Origin: Rhizobium sp. CF080
GTDB taxonomy: Bacteria > Pseudomonadota > Alphaproteobacteria > Rhizobiales > Rhizobiaceae
DNA length: 64,000 bases
Assembly (NCBI RefSeq): GCF_000282095.2
Contig: NZ_AKKC02000002.1
Location: 434,001 to 498,000 of the forward strand
Reading direction: 5' to 3'
Part shown: positions 1 through 7,880 of the stretch, piece by piece
Layout: every line of letters starts with the position of its first letter
Position numbering within the stretch: position 1 is the stretch's first letter
The notes under the pieces: model-generated
What the model was told of the DNA's origin: nothing
Seen by the model: the letters and a program-made list of their open reading frames with translations, nothing else
The model's database searches: none
Translations under genes and position numbers: made by a program

Positions 1-1196
1 GCCTCAAGGCGCTGATCCAGTCCGCCGGCGAAGGCAGCATCGTGCTGATCCCGCGCGAGGGCGGCTACATGGTCCGCATCTATGTCGAGATGGACAAACT
101 CAACGAAAACGAGCGGGTCGCGAGCCGGAACATCACCGTCGACAAGCTGATCGCGGCCGTGCAGCGTGTCCTGCATCCCCACACGTTCGAGGTGAAGGAG
201 GTCGCCTGGTGGTCGGTCTACGAGATCGGCCAGCGCCTTACCGACAAGTTCGATGACGTGGCCGAAGACGCGATCGGAGAGCGTCTGCCCCGCGTGTTCA
301 TTGCCGGTGACGCCTGCCATACGCATAGCCCGAAAGCCGGCCAGGGCATGAATGTCTCGATGCAGGACGGGTTCAATCTCGGCTGGAAACTGGCGGCCGT
401 CCTGCAGGGACGGAGCAGGCCCGAACTGCTGCACAGCTATTCCGCCGAACGCCAGACCATCGCCAAGGAACTGATCGACTTCGACCGCGAATGGTCGGCC
501 ATGCTGAGCGCGCCGCTGAAATCCCCCGACAATCCGGATGGCGAAGGCGTCGAGCCGGCGGAAGTCCAGAAATATTTCGTCCGGTCCGGGCGTTATACGG
601 CCGGCACAGCCACCCGCTACACGCCGTCGGTGCTGACCGGCGAAGCGACCCATCAGCATCTCGCCAAGGGGCTGACGATCGGTACGCGGTTCCATTCGGC
701 GCCGGTGATCCGGCTGGTCGATGCCAGGCCTACGCAACTCGGCCATGCCGCGAAAGCCGACGGCCGCTGGCGCATCTATGCCTTTGCCGGGGCGGAGGAT
801 CGTGCCCAGCCATCTTCGCGGCTGCGGGCGCTTTGCGATTTCCTGGCGGACTCCCCCGCCTCGCCGGTGAAGAGACATACGCCGACCGGCCAGGACATCG
901 ACTCGGTGATCGATGTCCGCGCCGTCTTCCAGCAGGCCCATCGCACGCTCGCCGTAGACACCATGCCAGCCTTCCTCCTGCCCCGGAAGGGGCGCTACGG
1001 GCTCTGCGACTACGAGAAGATGTTCTGCCCCGACTTCAGGGGCGGCCACGATATCTTCGACATGCGCGGCATCGATCGGGAACAGGGCTGCATGGTCCTG
1101 GTGCGGCCGGACCAGTATGTCGCGCATGTGCTGCCGCTCGACGGATATGCCGAGCTGTCGGCATTCTTCAACGGCTTCATGGTGCCGCAGAACTAG
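1..1196 (+). CDS. FAD-dependent aromatic monooxygenase, phenol hydroxylase type (3' part)
   Basis: The reading frame is open from the first base, so the N-terminal FAD Rossmann segment lies outside the window. The visible part has the class A flavoprotein hydroxylase motif GDACHTHSPKAGQGMNVSMQ, whose GD dipeptide contacts the FAD ribityl chain, followed by DGFNLGWKLAAVL. The C-terminal part, ending in RPDQYVAHVLPL, matches the thioredoxin-like dimerisation domain of phenol 2-monooxygenase and 3-hydroxybenzoate 4-monooxygenase. The family uses NAD(P)H and O2 to hydroxylate phenolic rings in the cytoplasm. The exact substrate is not readable. The next genes (TetR regulator, pyrone-dicarboxylate-type hydrolase, TctC binding protein) suggest a small aromatic-acid catabolic cluster. 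Confidence 0.85.
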   Translation, partial: LKALIQSAGEGSIVLIPREGGYMVRIYVEMDKLNENERVASRNITVDKLIAAVQRVLHPHTFEVKEVAWWSVYEIGQRLTDKFDDVAEDAIGERLPRVFIAGDACHTHSPKAGQGMNVSMQDGFNLGWKLAAVLQGRSRPELLHSYSAERQTIAKELIDFDREWSAMLSAPLKSPDNPDGEGVEPAEVQKYFVRSGRYTAGTATRYTPSVLTGEATHQHLAKGLTIGTRFHSAPVIRLVDARPTQLGHAAKADGRWRIYAFAGAEDRAQPSSRLRALCDFLADSPASPVKRHTPTGQDIDSVIDVRAVFQQAHRTLAVDTMPAFLLPRKGRYGLCDYEKMFCPDFRGGHDIFDMRGIDREQGCMVLVRPDQYVAHVLPLDGYAELSAFFNGFMVPQN

Positions 1197-1208
1197 CCCG
1201 CTTCCGGT

Positions 1209-1241
1209 GTGGGAATTGGTTTTTTAGGGACCAATTCCCAC
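1209..1241. terminator. 12-bp stem-loop after the monooxygenase gene
   Basis: GTGGGAATTGGT and ACCAATTCCCAC are perfectly complementary 12-base arms around a 9-base T-rich loop, starting 12 bases after the monooxygenase stop codon. There is no U-run after the stem, so it may be a Rho-independent-like end, an mRNA-stabilising hairpin or an operator half. Confidence 0.45.
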
Positions 1242-1281
1242 CTCAAACAATCTCCGCCCTCATCGCGCTGTTTTCGATTGA

Positions 1282-1313
1282 CGCGCAATTTGTACAACTG
1301 TACAAATTGCGCG
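1282..1313. promoter_or_regulatory. 32-nt palindrome, likely TetR operator
   Basis: Two perfect 14-base arms, CGCGCAATTTGTAC and GTACAAATTGCGCG, flank the spacer AACT. The repeat ends 21 bases before the ATG of the tetR gene. Size, symmetry and position fit an autoregulatory TetR-family operator. That the adjacent TetR protein binds here is inferred. Confidence 0.6.
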
Positions 1314-1334
1314 GACAATTGACTATGGATCTCC

Positions 1335-1988
1335 ATGCGCCCGAATTTGAGGGAAGCCTTGCTCAGAAACGCCGTGACCCTGTTTTCTCGCAGTGGCTAC
1401 AATGCCGTGTCGCTGCGGGATATCGCCAAGGCGTCCGGCGCCAATGTCGGCAGCCTCACCTACCATTTCGGCTCTAAGGCGAAATTGCTGCGGGAGGTTT
1501 ACGAGCGCCACACGGTGCCGATGAACGCCCGCCGCCGCGAACTGCTGGGCGAGGCGCTGCGGATCAGCGATGCGGATCAGCGGCTGATGGCCATCCTGCG
1601 CGCCTATGTCGTGCCGGCTTTCGTTTCCTCGTCCGAGGGCGATGGCGGCGGTGCCGAATTCACCCGGATGCGGGCGGTGCTGTCGGCGGAAGGAAACCCC
1701 GACGCCCAGGCGATCATCGCGGACGCGTTCGACGAGACGAGCCGTGCCTTTCTCAAGGCTCTGGCCGACTGCGTTCCCGGCGCGCCGTTGAGCGGGCTCG
1801 TCTGGCGCAGCCAGTTCCTGCTCGGATCGCTCTATTACGCTCTGATCAATCCGGACCGCGTGACGCGTCTTTCGGGCGGCACGGTCGACGGAAACGATCG
1901 GGAAGCCGCCGTCAACCAAATCGTCGAGGCGAGCTATGCGAGCTTTCGAAGCCTCGGCGTCGAAACCAGGCAATCCGAGCGCGCCTGA
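1335..1988 (+). CDS. TetR/AcrR-family transcriptional regulator
   Basis: A 217-residue protein with the TetR N-terminal helix-turn-helix: AVTLFSRSGYNAVSLRDIAK followed by ASGANVGSLTYHFGSKAKLL, roughly residues 12-52. The C-terminal ligand domain is divergent, as usual in the family. It probably binds the 32-nt palindrome just upstream. The hydrolase gene follows 20 bases after its stop, which suggests one transcript and control of the downstream catabolic genes, possibly with an aromatic intermediate as effector. The effector is not inferable from sequence. Confidence 0.85.
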   Translation: MRPNLREALLRNAVTLFSRSGYNAVSLRDIAKASGANVGSLTYHFGSKAKLLREVYERHTVPMNARRRELLGEALRISDADQRLMAILRAYVVPAFVSSSEGDGGGAEFTRMRAVLSAEGNPDAQAIIADAFDETSRAFLKALADCVPGAPLSGLVWRSQFLLGSLYYALINPDRVTRLSGGTVDGNDREAAVNQIVEASYASFRSLGVETRQSERA

Positions 1989-2007
1989 CTTACATGAGGG
2001 AAGAAGA

Positions 2008-2883
2008 ATGAACGAAGATCGGCAGGAGAGCGGTCACGGGGCTGGCATTGCACGGCGGAAGCCGGACTTCCTGTTGCCTGACGGCAGCTGCGATGCCCAT
2101 TGCCACGTTTTCGGTCCGGGAGCCGTTTTCCCCTATGCGCCCGACCGCAGCTATACGCCGGATGATGCCCCGAAAGAGGCGCTGGCAAAGCTCCACGAGC
2201 GGCTTGGCATCGCCCGCGCCGTCATCGTTCAGGCGAGCTGCCACGGGACCGACAATCACGCCATGCTCGACGCGATCGCCTGGCGCCCGGATCGTTACCG
2301 CGGCGTCGCGATCGTCGACGACAGTTTTGACGACCGCGCCTACCAGACGCTCGACGACGGCGGCGTGCGCGGCGTGCGGTTCAATTTCGTACGCCATCTC
2401 GGCGGGGCACCGGACCTGGACGTCTTCAACCGGGTGATCGACCGCATCAAGGGTCGCGGCTGGCATGTGGTGCTGCATCTAGACGGGAGCGACATCGTTC
2501 CGCTTTCCGACATGATCGCCCGCCTGCCGGTCCCCTTCGTCATCGATCACATGGGGCGCGTCGACACCAGCCTCGGCACCGACCAGCCGGCGTTTCAGAC
2601 GCTGCTGGACCTGGTACGGCGGGAAAACTGCTGGATCAAGGTCTGCGGGTCGGAGCGGATTTCCCGTTTTCCCTTCGATACGGCGGTGCCTTTCGCAAAA
2701 GCGCTGGTCAAGGCGAGCCCCGAGCGGAGCCTCTGGGGTACCGACTTCCCGCATCCGAACCTCAAGGAGCCGGTTGACGAGGCTGATCTCGTGGATCTCG
2801 TGCCCAGGTTCGCGCTGGCGGAAGAGGATCGGCGGCGGCTGCTCGTCGACAATCCCGCACGTCTATACGGTTTCGCCGCCTGA
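2008..2883 (+). CDS. Amidohydrolase 2 family, 2-pyrone-4,6-dicarboxylate hydrolase-like
   Basis: A 291-residue cytoplasmic TIM-barrel hydrolase. The metal motif DAHCHVFGPG (HxH) is near residues 29-38, VIDHMGR is in the middle and the catalytic Asp lies in LWGTDFPHPN near the C-terminus. This is the LigI / GguA-like branch, which opens lactone or pyrone rings of dicarboxylates from aromatic degradation. The start is the ATG preceded by GGGAAGAAGA; an in-frame open stretch reaching further up overlaps the tetR gene and was not used. The binding-protein gene follows 25 bases later behind a strong ribosome site. The substrate could instead be another sugar or aromatic lactone. Confidence 0.75.
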   Translation: MNEDRQESGHGAGIARRKPDFLLPDGSCDAHCHVFGPGAVFPYAPDRSYTPDDAPKEALAKLHERLGIARAVIVQASCHGTDNHAMLDAIAWRPDRYRGVAIVDDSFDDRAYQTLDDGGVRGVRFNFVRHLGGAPDLDVFNRVIDRIKGRGWHVVLHLDGSDIVPLSDMIARLPVPFVIDHMGRVDTSLGTDQPAFQTLLDLVRRENCWIKVCGSERISRFPFDTAVPFAKALVKASPERSLWGTDFPHPNLKEPVDEADLVDLVPRFALAEEDRRRLLVDNPARLYGFAA

Positions 2884-2908
2884 GCGGCCTTACAAGGAGG
2901 AGGAAAGA

Positions 2909-3922
2909 ATGGATTGCACAACTACGGAGAGGTCAGCGGGACGATTCGGGCGGCCGGCACGATGGATGAAATCTCTGGCCGTCGCCCTGACCCTGATGCT
3001 GCCGACCGGCGCCCTTGCGCAGGACGCCTATCCTTCGAGGGACATCACGCTTGTGCTGCCTTTCGGCCCCGGCGGGATCGCCGACATCACGGCACGCCTG
3101 GTGGCCGAGTCGCTCGGCAAGAAGCTCGGCCGTCAGATCGTGATCATGAACCAGCCGGGTGCCGGCGGTTCGGTCGCGGCACGGGCGGCACTGAACGCCC
3201 CGGCGGACGGTTATACGCTCGCGCTTCTCTCGAACGGAACCGCGATCAGCGTACCGCTCTTCAAGAACCTGCAATTCGATCCGGTCGCCGATTTCGTACC
3301 AGTATCGAGCCTTGCCTATTTCGATTTCGTGTTCGTCACCAAGTCCGGCGGCAAATTCAAATCCCTCAAGGATGTTCTGGAAGCCGCCAAAGCCAAGCCG
3401 GGCGCGCTCAACGTCGGAACCATCAATGTCGGCAGCAGCCAGAACCTGGCCGCGGAACTCTTCAAATCGACATCCGGGATCGATTTCACCATCGTGCCCT
3501 ACAAGGCCACGCCGGATCTCCAGGTCGCGCTGCTCGGCGGCGAACTGGACGTCATCATCGACAGCCAGACGGCGCTGAAAGCTGCGCTGCAGCAGAACCA
3601 GGCGGCCGCCATCGCCTCCTCCGGACCGACACGCTCCAGCCTCTCGCCGAACGTTCCGACCGCCGCGGAAGAAGGCGTCAAAGGCTTCGACGTGACCTCC
3701 TGGAATGCCATCTTCGCACCCAAAGGCACGCCGCCGGAAGCGATCAAGAAGCTGAACGCCACGCTTGTCGAAGTGCTGGCCGACCCCGCTCTCCAGAAGC
3801 GCTTTGCGGATCTCGGCGTCGAAGCCCGTTCCAGCACGCCCGAGGAGATCGGTGGCCGCCTGAAGGCCGACATCCAGAAATGGTCGGACGTGATCCAGAA
3901 AGCCGGCATCCCGAAACAGTAA
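2909..3922 (+). CDS. Tripartite tricarboxylate transporter substrate-binding protein (Bug/TctC family)
   Basis: A 337-residue periplasmic solute-binding protein. A signal peptide is visible (ARWMKSLAVALTLMLPTGALAQ, here spanning residues 18-38), followed by the family start YPSRDITLVLPFGPGGIADI and the conserved NQPGAGGSVAARAAL. Bug proteins bind carboxylates such as citrate, dicarboxylates and aromatic acids and pass them to TctA/TctB permeases. No tctA or tctB gene is next to it, so it would have to work with a distant permease. The start ATG sits behind AAGGAGGAGG; the gene is the last of the rightward cluster and converges on liuC. Confidence 0.85.
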   Translation: MDCTTTERSAGRFGRPARWMKSLAVALTLMLPTGALAQDAYPSRDITLVLPFGPGGIADITARLVAESLGKKLGRQIVIMNQPGAGGSVAARAALNAPADGYTLALLSNGTAISVPLFKNLQFDPVADFVPVSSLAYFDFVFVTKSGGKFKSLKDVLEAAKAKPGALNVGTINVGSSQNLAAELFKSTSGIDFTIVPYKATPDLQVALLGGELDVIIDSQTALKAALQQNQAAAIASSGPTRSSLSPNVPTAAEEGVKGFDVTSWNAIFAPKGTPPEAIKKLNATLVEVLADPALQKRFADLGVEARSSTPEEIGGRLKADIQKWSDVIQKAGIPKQ

Positions 3923-3968
3923 CCCACGATTGGTCCCCGGATCATCTCCCTTCCCGCAGTCCGAGGCT

Positions 3969-4775
3969 CTAATCCTCGCCTCCCTTCAGGGGCATCCAGG
4001 GCATCGGTCGCCGGTTGAGGAAAGCGTCGATGCCGGCGTGGCCTTCGGTGCTTTCCCAACGATCGGCGAGCAGGCCCGTGCTGTAGGCGACCGGATCTTC
4101 GATCGTCTGGCGGGCGAGATTCTGAACGAGGCTCTTGGCGCTGGCGACGGCGCCCGGAGCGCAATCGAGGAATGCGGCAACTTCTTCCTCGACTGCCAGG
4201 TCGAGTTCGTCGGCTGGACGGACGGCGGAAACAAGTCCGATCTCGCGAGCGGTCACCGCATCGAAGCGTCGGGCATTGAGGAACAGGCGACGGGCATGGC
4301 CTTCGCCGATGCGCCGGACGACATAGGGGCCGATCGTCGCCGGGATCAGCCCGAGCCGGGTTTCGGTGAGTGCAAACCGGGCATTCTCGGCCGCGATGAC
4401 GATATCGCAGATGGCCATCAGGCCGATGCCGCCGCCGAAGGCATTGCCCTGCACCCGGCCGATCAGCGGCTTTGGCAGATCATCCAGCGCCTTCAGCATC
4501 AACGCCAGTTCCGTGGCACCTTCGATCTTGCCGGCACGGTCTCTTGCCGCCTGATCGCGCATCCACTGCAGGTCGGCCCCGGCACAGAAGGTGGGGCCGG
4601 CGGATGCGAGAACCACGACGCGCACCGCCTCGTCGGCCGCAAGCTTGCCGGCCGCATCCGCCAGATCGGCAATCATTCGCGCATTCATGGCATTGTGCTT
4701 TTCGGGCCGGGCGAGTGTCAGCGTCACGACGCCGCGGTCATCCCGTTCCAATGTCAGCGTGTCGTAAGCGCCCAT
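3969..4775 (-). CDS. liuC: Methylglutaconyl-CoA hydratase (enoyl-CoA hydratase family)
   Basis: A 268-residue crotonase-fold enzyme. The N-terminal RPEKHNAMNARM, the oxyanion-hole segment FCAGADLQWM and the second segment GNAFGGGIGLMAICD are all present. In this operon the expected step is hydration of 3-methylglutaconyl-CoA to HMG-CoA, between the carboxylase (liuB/liuD) and the lyase (liuE). It is the last gene of the operon. Its ATG shares one base with the liuE stop codon, so translation is coupled. Confidence 0.88.
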   Translation of the reverse strand: MGAYDTLTLERDDRGVVTLTLARPEKHNAMNARMIADLADAAGKLAADEAVRVVVLASAGPTFCAGADLQWMRDQAARDRAGKIEGATELALMLKALDDLPKPLIGRVQGNAFGGGIGLMAICDIVIAAENARFALTETRLGLIPATIGPYVVRRIGEGHARRLFLNARRFDAVTAREIGLVSAVRPADELDLAVEEEVAAFLDCAPGAVASAKSLVQNLARQTIEDPVAYSTGLLADRWESTEGHAGIDAFLNRRPMPWMPLKGGED

Positions 4776-5632
4776 CAGCGCGCTCCTCTCAAACTCCTGG
4801 CGAAATCTTCCGCTTCGGCCAGCAGGCCGCGGTCGATACGGGTCTCGAAACCCAGCGTATGCAGATGATCGACCGTCTTGCCGGTTGCGACATTGCCTTC
4901 CGCACCCGGAGCGTAAGGACAGCCACCAAGCCCGCCCGCCGCGGCATCGAAAACGCGCAGACCTTTTTCGAGCGAGACGGTGATGTTGTCGAGCGCCCGG
5001 CCATTGGTGTCGTGAAAATGCCCGGCAAGACGTGTCGCCGGCATCAGATCAAGCACCGCATCGAGCATGGCGGCGACCCGGTCCGGCGTACCGGTGCCGA
5101 TCGTATCGGCCAATGCCACCTCGCTGCAACCGAGCGCATGAAGCTCGGTAGCCACCCGTGCAACTTGCGCCGGCGGCGTCGGGCCGTCGAAGGGGCAATC
5201 AACGGCGCAGGAGACATAGGCGCGGACCGGGATGCCGTCGCGGCGGGCGCTGTCGATCAGCGGCGCGAACCGTTGAAAGCTTTCGGCGATGCTGCAATTG
5301 ATGTTGCGGTGGCTGAAACCTTCCGACGCCGAGGCGAAGACGGCGACTTCATCCGCTTTGGCCGAGACCGCCGCCGCATAGCCCCGCACGTTCGGCGTCA
5401 GCACGGTGTACAGCGTTCCAGGGCGGCGGACGATGCCGGCCATGACCTCGGCGCCGTCTGCCATCTGCGGCACCCAGTCGGCGCGCACGAAGCTCGTCAC
5501 CTCGATCTTTTCGAAGCAGCAAGCGGAGAGCAGGTCGACGAGGCGGATCTTGTCGGCGGTGGAAATGAGCCGCTTCTCGTTCTGCAGGCCATCGCGCGGG
5601 CCCATTTCGTGGATGCGGACGAAGTCAGCCAT
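4775..5632 (-). CDS. liuE: Hydroxymethylglutaryl-CoA lyase
   Basis: A 285-residue TIM-barrel lyase that splits HMG-CoA into acetoacetate and acetyl-CoA, the last step of leucine breakdown. The family opening IHEMGPRDGLQNEKR, the metal-binding HFHDTNGRALDN and the active-site glycine/cysteine loop GLGGCPYAPGAEGNVAT are visible. The chosen start is the ATG of MADFVRIHEM, overlapping the end of liuD by 8 bases. Two further in-frame ATGs lie upstream inside a 15-bp tandem repeat, each with its own GGAG-like site, so longer N-termini are possible. Confidence 0.9.
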   Translation of the reverse strand: MADFVRIHEMGPRDGLQNEKRLISTADKIRLVDLLSACCFEKIEVTSFVRADWVPQMADGAEVMAGIVRRPGTLYTVLTPNVRGYAAAVSAKADEVAVFASASEGFSHRNINCSIAESFQRFAPLIDSARRDGIPVRAYVSCAVDCPFDGPTPPAQVARVATELHALGCSEVALADTIGTGTPDRVAAMLDAVLDLMPATRLAGHFHDTNGRALDNITVSLEKGLRVFDAAAGGLGGCPYAPGAEGNVATGKTVDHLHTLGFETRIDRGLLAEAEDFARSLRGAR

Positions 5633-7640
5633 CTTCCGGCTCCCCATCCTCGGGCTCTCCATCTTCCGGCTCCAGGATCAGCAGCACGGCGCCTTCGATC
5701 ACCTGTTCGCCCTGCGGCACCAGGACTTCGGCGACCGTTCCGTCGCGGGGCGCGGACAGCGTCAGCTCCATCTTCATCGCTTCCATGACGGCCAGGGTCT
5801 CGCCCTTCGCGACTGCCATTCCCGGCGTGGCGCGCAGGAGTTTGACGAGGCCAGGCATGGGAGCGAAGATGCGATCGCCGCCGCCGGTAATCTCGTCCTC
5901 GCCGGCGAGCGGATCGATGAGGCCGAAGTGCCAGCTTTCGCCGTCGCCGAAGATCGTCACGTCATGTTCGCCGGACACGAGATGGACACGGCGTTTGCGG
6001 CCGTCGATCTCCAGCAGATAGGCGTCGTCACCCAAGCGTGAAAGGCCGAAATCGACCGGCTTGCCGTCGACAATGGCCGCATAGGCGCCCTCCCCGATCG
6101 ATCCGAACGATATGGGGACATGCTGGCCGCGATAATCCAGTTCGACGAAATCGGACGCTTCGGACCATAACCGGAACCCGGATAAGCGGCCCCAGGGATC
6201 GCTGACGGTTTTCGGCTCGAGTGCGCCGGAAAGCTTCAGGGCGGCAAGCGCCATGGCCTCGCGAGACGCAGCCCGTCCGATCGTCAATTCGGCCAGATGG
6301 CGGTCGATGAGGCCGGTATCAGGGCTGCCTTCGGTAAAATCGGGCTGGATCGTTAGCCGGCGAAGGAACGCGGCATTGGTGGTGACGCCGGTGGCGCGGA
6401 CCTCGGAAAGGGCGGACGACAGCAGCGAGAGCGCCGTCTGGCGGTCCGCACCCCGAGTGACGATCTTGGCGATCATCGGATCGTAGAAAGGCGAGATGCG
6501 GTCGCCGGCGCGCACGCCGCTATCCACGCGCGCCAGTTCGTCCGGCAGGTCGAGATGGGTGAGCCGACCGGTGGCGGGCAGAAAGCCTCGCTCGGCGTCT
6601 TCCGCATAAAGCCGCGCCTCGAAGGCCCAGCCGCTGATGAAAAGCTCGTCCTGCAGGCGCGGCAGGGGCTCGCCGGACGCGACGCGCAGCTGCCATTCGA
6701 CGAGGTCGACGCCGGTGATCGCCTCGGTGACCGGGTGCTCCACCTGCAGGCGCGTGTTCATCTCCATGAACCAGAAACGGTCTGGTTTCAGCCCCTCGGA
6801 AGCATCGGCGATAAACTCGATCGTGCCGGCGCCGGAATAACCGATCGCCATCGCCGCCTTCACCGCCGCCTCGCCCATGGCGGTGCGCATCTCGTCGGAC
6901 ATCCCGGGCGCCGGGGCTTCCTCGATCACCTTCTGGTGGCGGCGCTGCAGAGAGCAGTCGCGTTCGAAGAGATGCACCACATTTCCGTGGTCGTCTCCGA
7001 ATATCTGGATCTCGATGTGGCGAGGATGGGTGATATATGCCTCGATCAGGCAGGCGGCATCGCCGAAGGCGGCCGACGCTTCGCGCTGCGCCGAGGCAAG
7101 CGCTTCCTTGAAAGCCTCGGCATCCTCGACCCGCCGCATGCCCTTGCCGCCGCCGCCGGAGCGCGCCTTGATCAAGACCGGGAAACCGATGCGGTCGGCC
7201 TCACCTAAGAGAAAATCCGGATCCTGCTCGGCGCCGTGATAACCCGGCACGACGGGCACGCCGGCCTTTTCCATCAGCGCCTTGGCGGCGTCCTTCAGGC
7301 CCATGGCGCGGATCGCATCGGACGATGGGCCAATGAACCGGAGGCCCGCGGATGTCACCGCGTCGGCGAAATCCGGGTTTTCCGAGAGAAACCCATAACC
7401 GGGATGGATGGCATCGGCGCCTGTCCGCAGCGCCGCTTCGATGATCGTATCGCCGCGCAGGTAACTTTCGGCTGCGGGGGACGGGCCGATATGGACCGCC
7501 TCGCCGGCAAGCGACACATGCAGGGCATCCCGATCGGCGTCGGAATAGACGGCGACGGTGGCGATGCCCAACCGGTGGCAGGTCCGGATGATGCGGCAGG
7601 CGATCTCGCCGCGATTGGCTATGAGGACTTTTCTCAGCAT
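5625..7640 (-). CDS. liuD: Methylcrotonyl-CoA carboxylase, biotin-containing alpha subunit
   Basis: A 671-residue protein in the usual order: biotin carboxylase N-domain (MLRKVLIANRGEIACRII), ATP-grasp with the glycine loop SGGGGKGMRRV and FERDCSLQRRHQKVIEEAPA, biotin carboxylase C-domain, then a C-terminal biotinyl domain with the acceptor lysine in VMEAMKMEL. It carboxylates 3-methylcrotonyl-CoA together with the LiuB subunit. The start chosen matches the family N-terminus; an open stretch upstream runs into the intergenic repeat. The protein ends in three copies of EPEDG, encoded by a 15-bp tandem repeat that also spans the liuE start. Confidence 0.92.
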   Translation of the reverse strand: MLRKVLIANRGEIACRIIRTCHRLGIATVAVYSDADRDALHVSLAGEAVHIGPSPAAESYLRGDTIIEAALRTGADAIHPGYGFLSENPDFADAVTSAGLRFIGPSSDAIRAMGLKDAAKALMEKAGVPVVPGYHGAEQDPDFLLGEADRIGFPVLIKARSGGGGKGMRRVEDAEAFKEALASAQREASAAFGDAACLIEAYITHPRHIEIQIFGDDHGNVVHLFERDCSLQRRHQKVIEEAPAPGMSDEMRTAMGEAAVKAAMAIGYSGAGTIEFIADASEGLKPDRFWFMEMNTRLQVEHPVTEAITGVDLVEWQLRVASGEPLPRLQDELFISGWAFEARLYAEDAERGFLPATGRLTHLDLPDELARVDSGVRAGDRISPFYDPMIAKIVTRGADRQTALSLLSSALSEVRATGVTTNAAFLRRLTIQPDFTEGSPDTGLIDRHLAELTIGRAASREAMALAALKLSGALEPKTVSDPWGRLSGFRLWSEASDFVELDYRGQHVPISFGSIGEGAYAAIVDGKPVDFGLSRLGDDAYLLEIDGRKRRVHLVSGEHDVTIFGDGESWHFGLIDPLAGEDEITGGGDRIFAPMPGLVKLLRATPGMAVAKGETLAVMEAMKMELTLSAPRDGTVAEVLVPQGEQVIEGAVLLILEPEDGEPEDGEPEDG
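5629..5673. repeat. Three 15-bp tandem repeats at the liuD/liuE junction
   Basis: Units at 5629-5643, 5644-5658 and 5659-5673; the first and third are identical, the middle one differs at a few positions. In the liuD frame each unit encodes EPEDG. In the liuE frame each unit supplies a purine-rich GGAG-type site and an ATG. Confidence 0.8.
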
Positions 7641-7667
7641 CGGCCGGTCCTCGGCGGGCGCAACGAA

Positions 7668-7808
7668 CTCCCCTTCTCCCCCCTTGCGGGGGAGATGTCG
7701 CCAGAGGCGACAGAGGGGGGTGGTTCGGCGCATGCCAACGTCGAGGTCCTGGCACCACCACCATCTGTCAGCTCCGCTGACATCTTCCCCGCAAGGGGGA
7801 AGAAACGA
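7668..7808. repeat. RIME-like intergenic palindromic repeat
   Basis: Two inverted modules face each other in the 240-bp gap between liuB and liuD. Each has a C-run/G-run hairpin (CCCCCCTTGCGGGGG and its counterpart CCCCGCAAGGGGG) next to a short stem around GACATC or GATGTC, with GACAGAGGGGGGTGG and CCACCACCATCTGTC as partners. The arrangement resembles the rhizobial intergenic mosaic elements (RIME1-type), which lie between genes and can form strong RNA secondary structure. Family membership is from memory of that motif style. Confidence 0.65.
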
Positions 7809-7880
7809 CCACGGTGCCGGCCTCGCACGATATCACCGAACAGATCGTGGGAAGGAACTAAGAAACTCATCATCCGCCCC

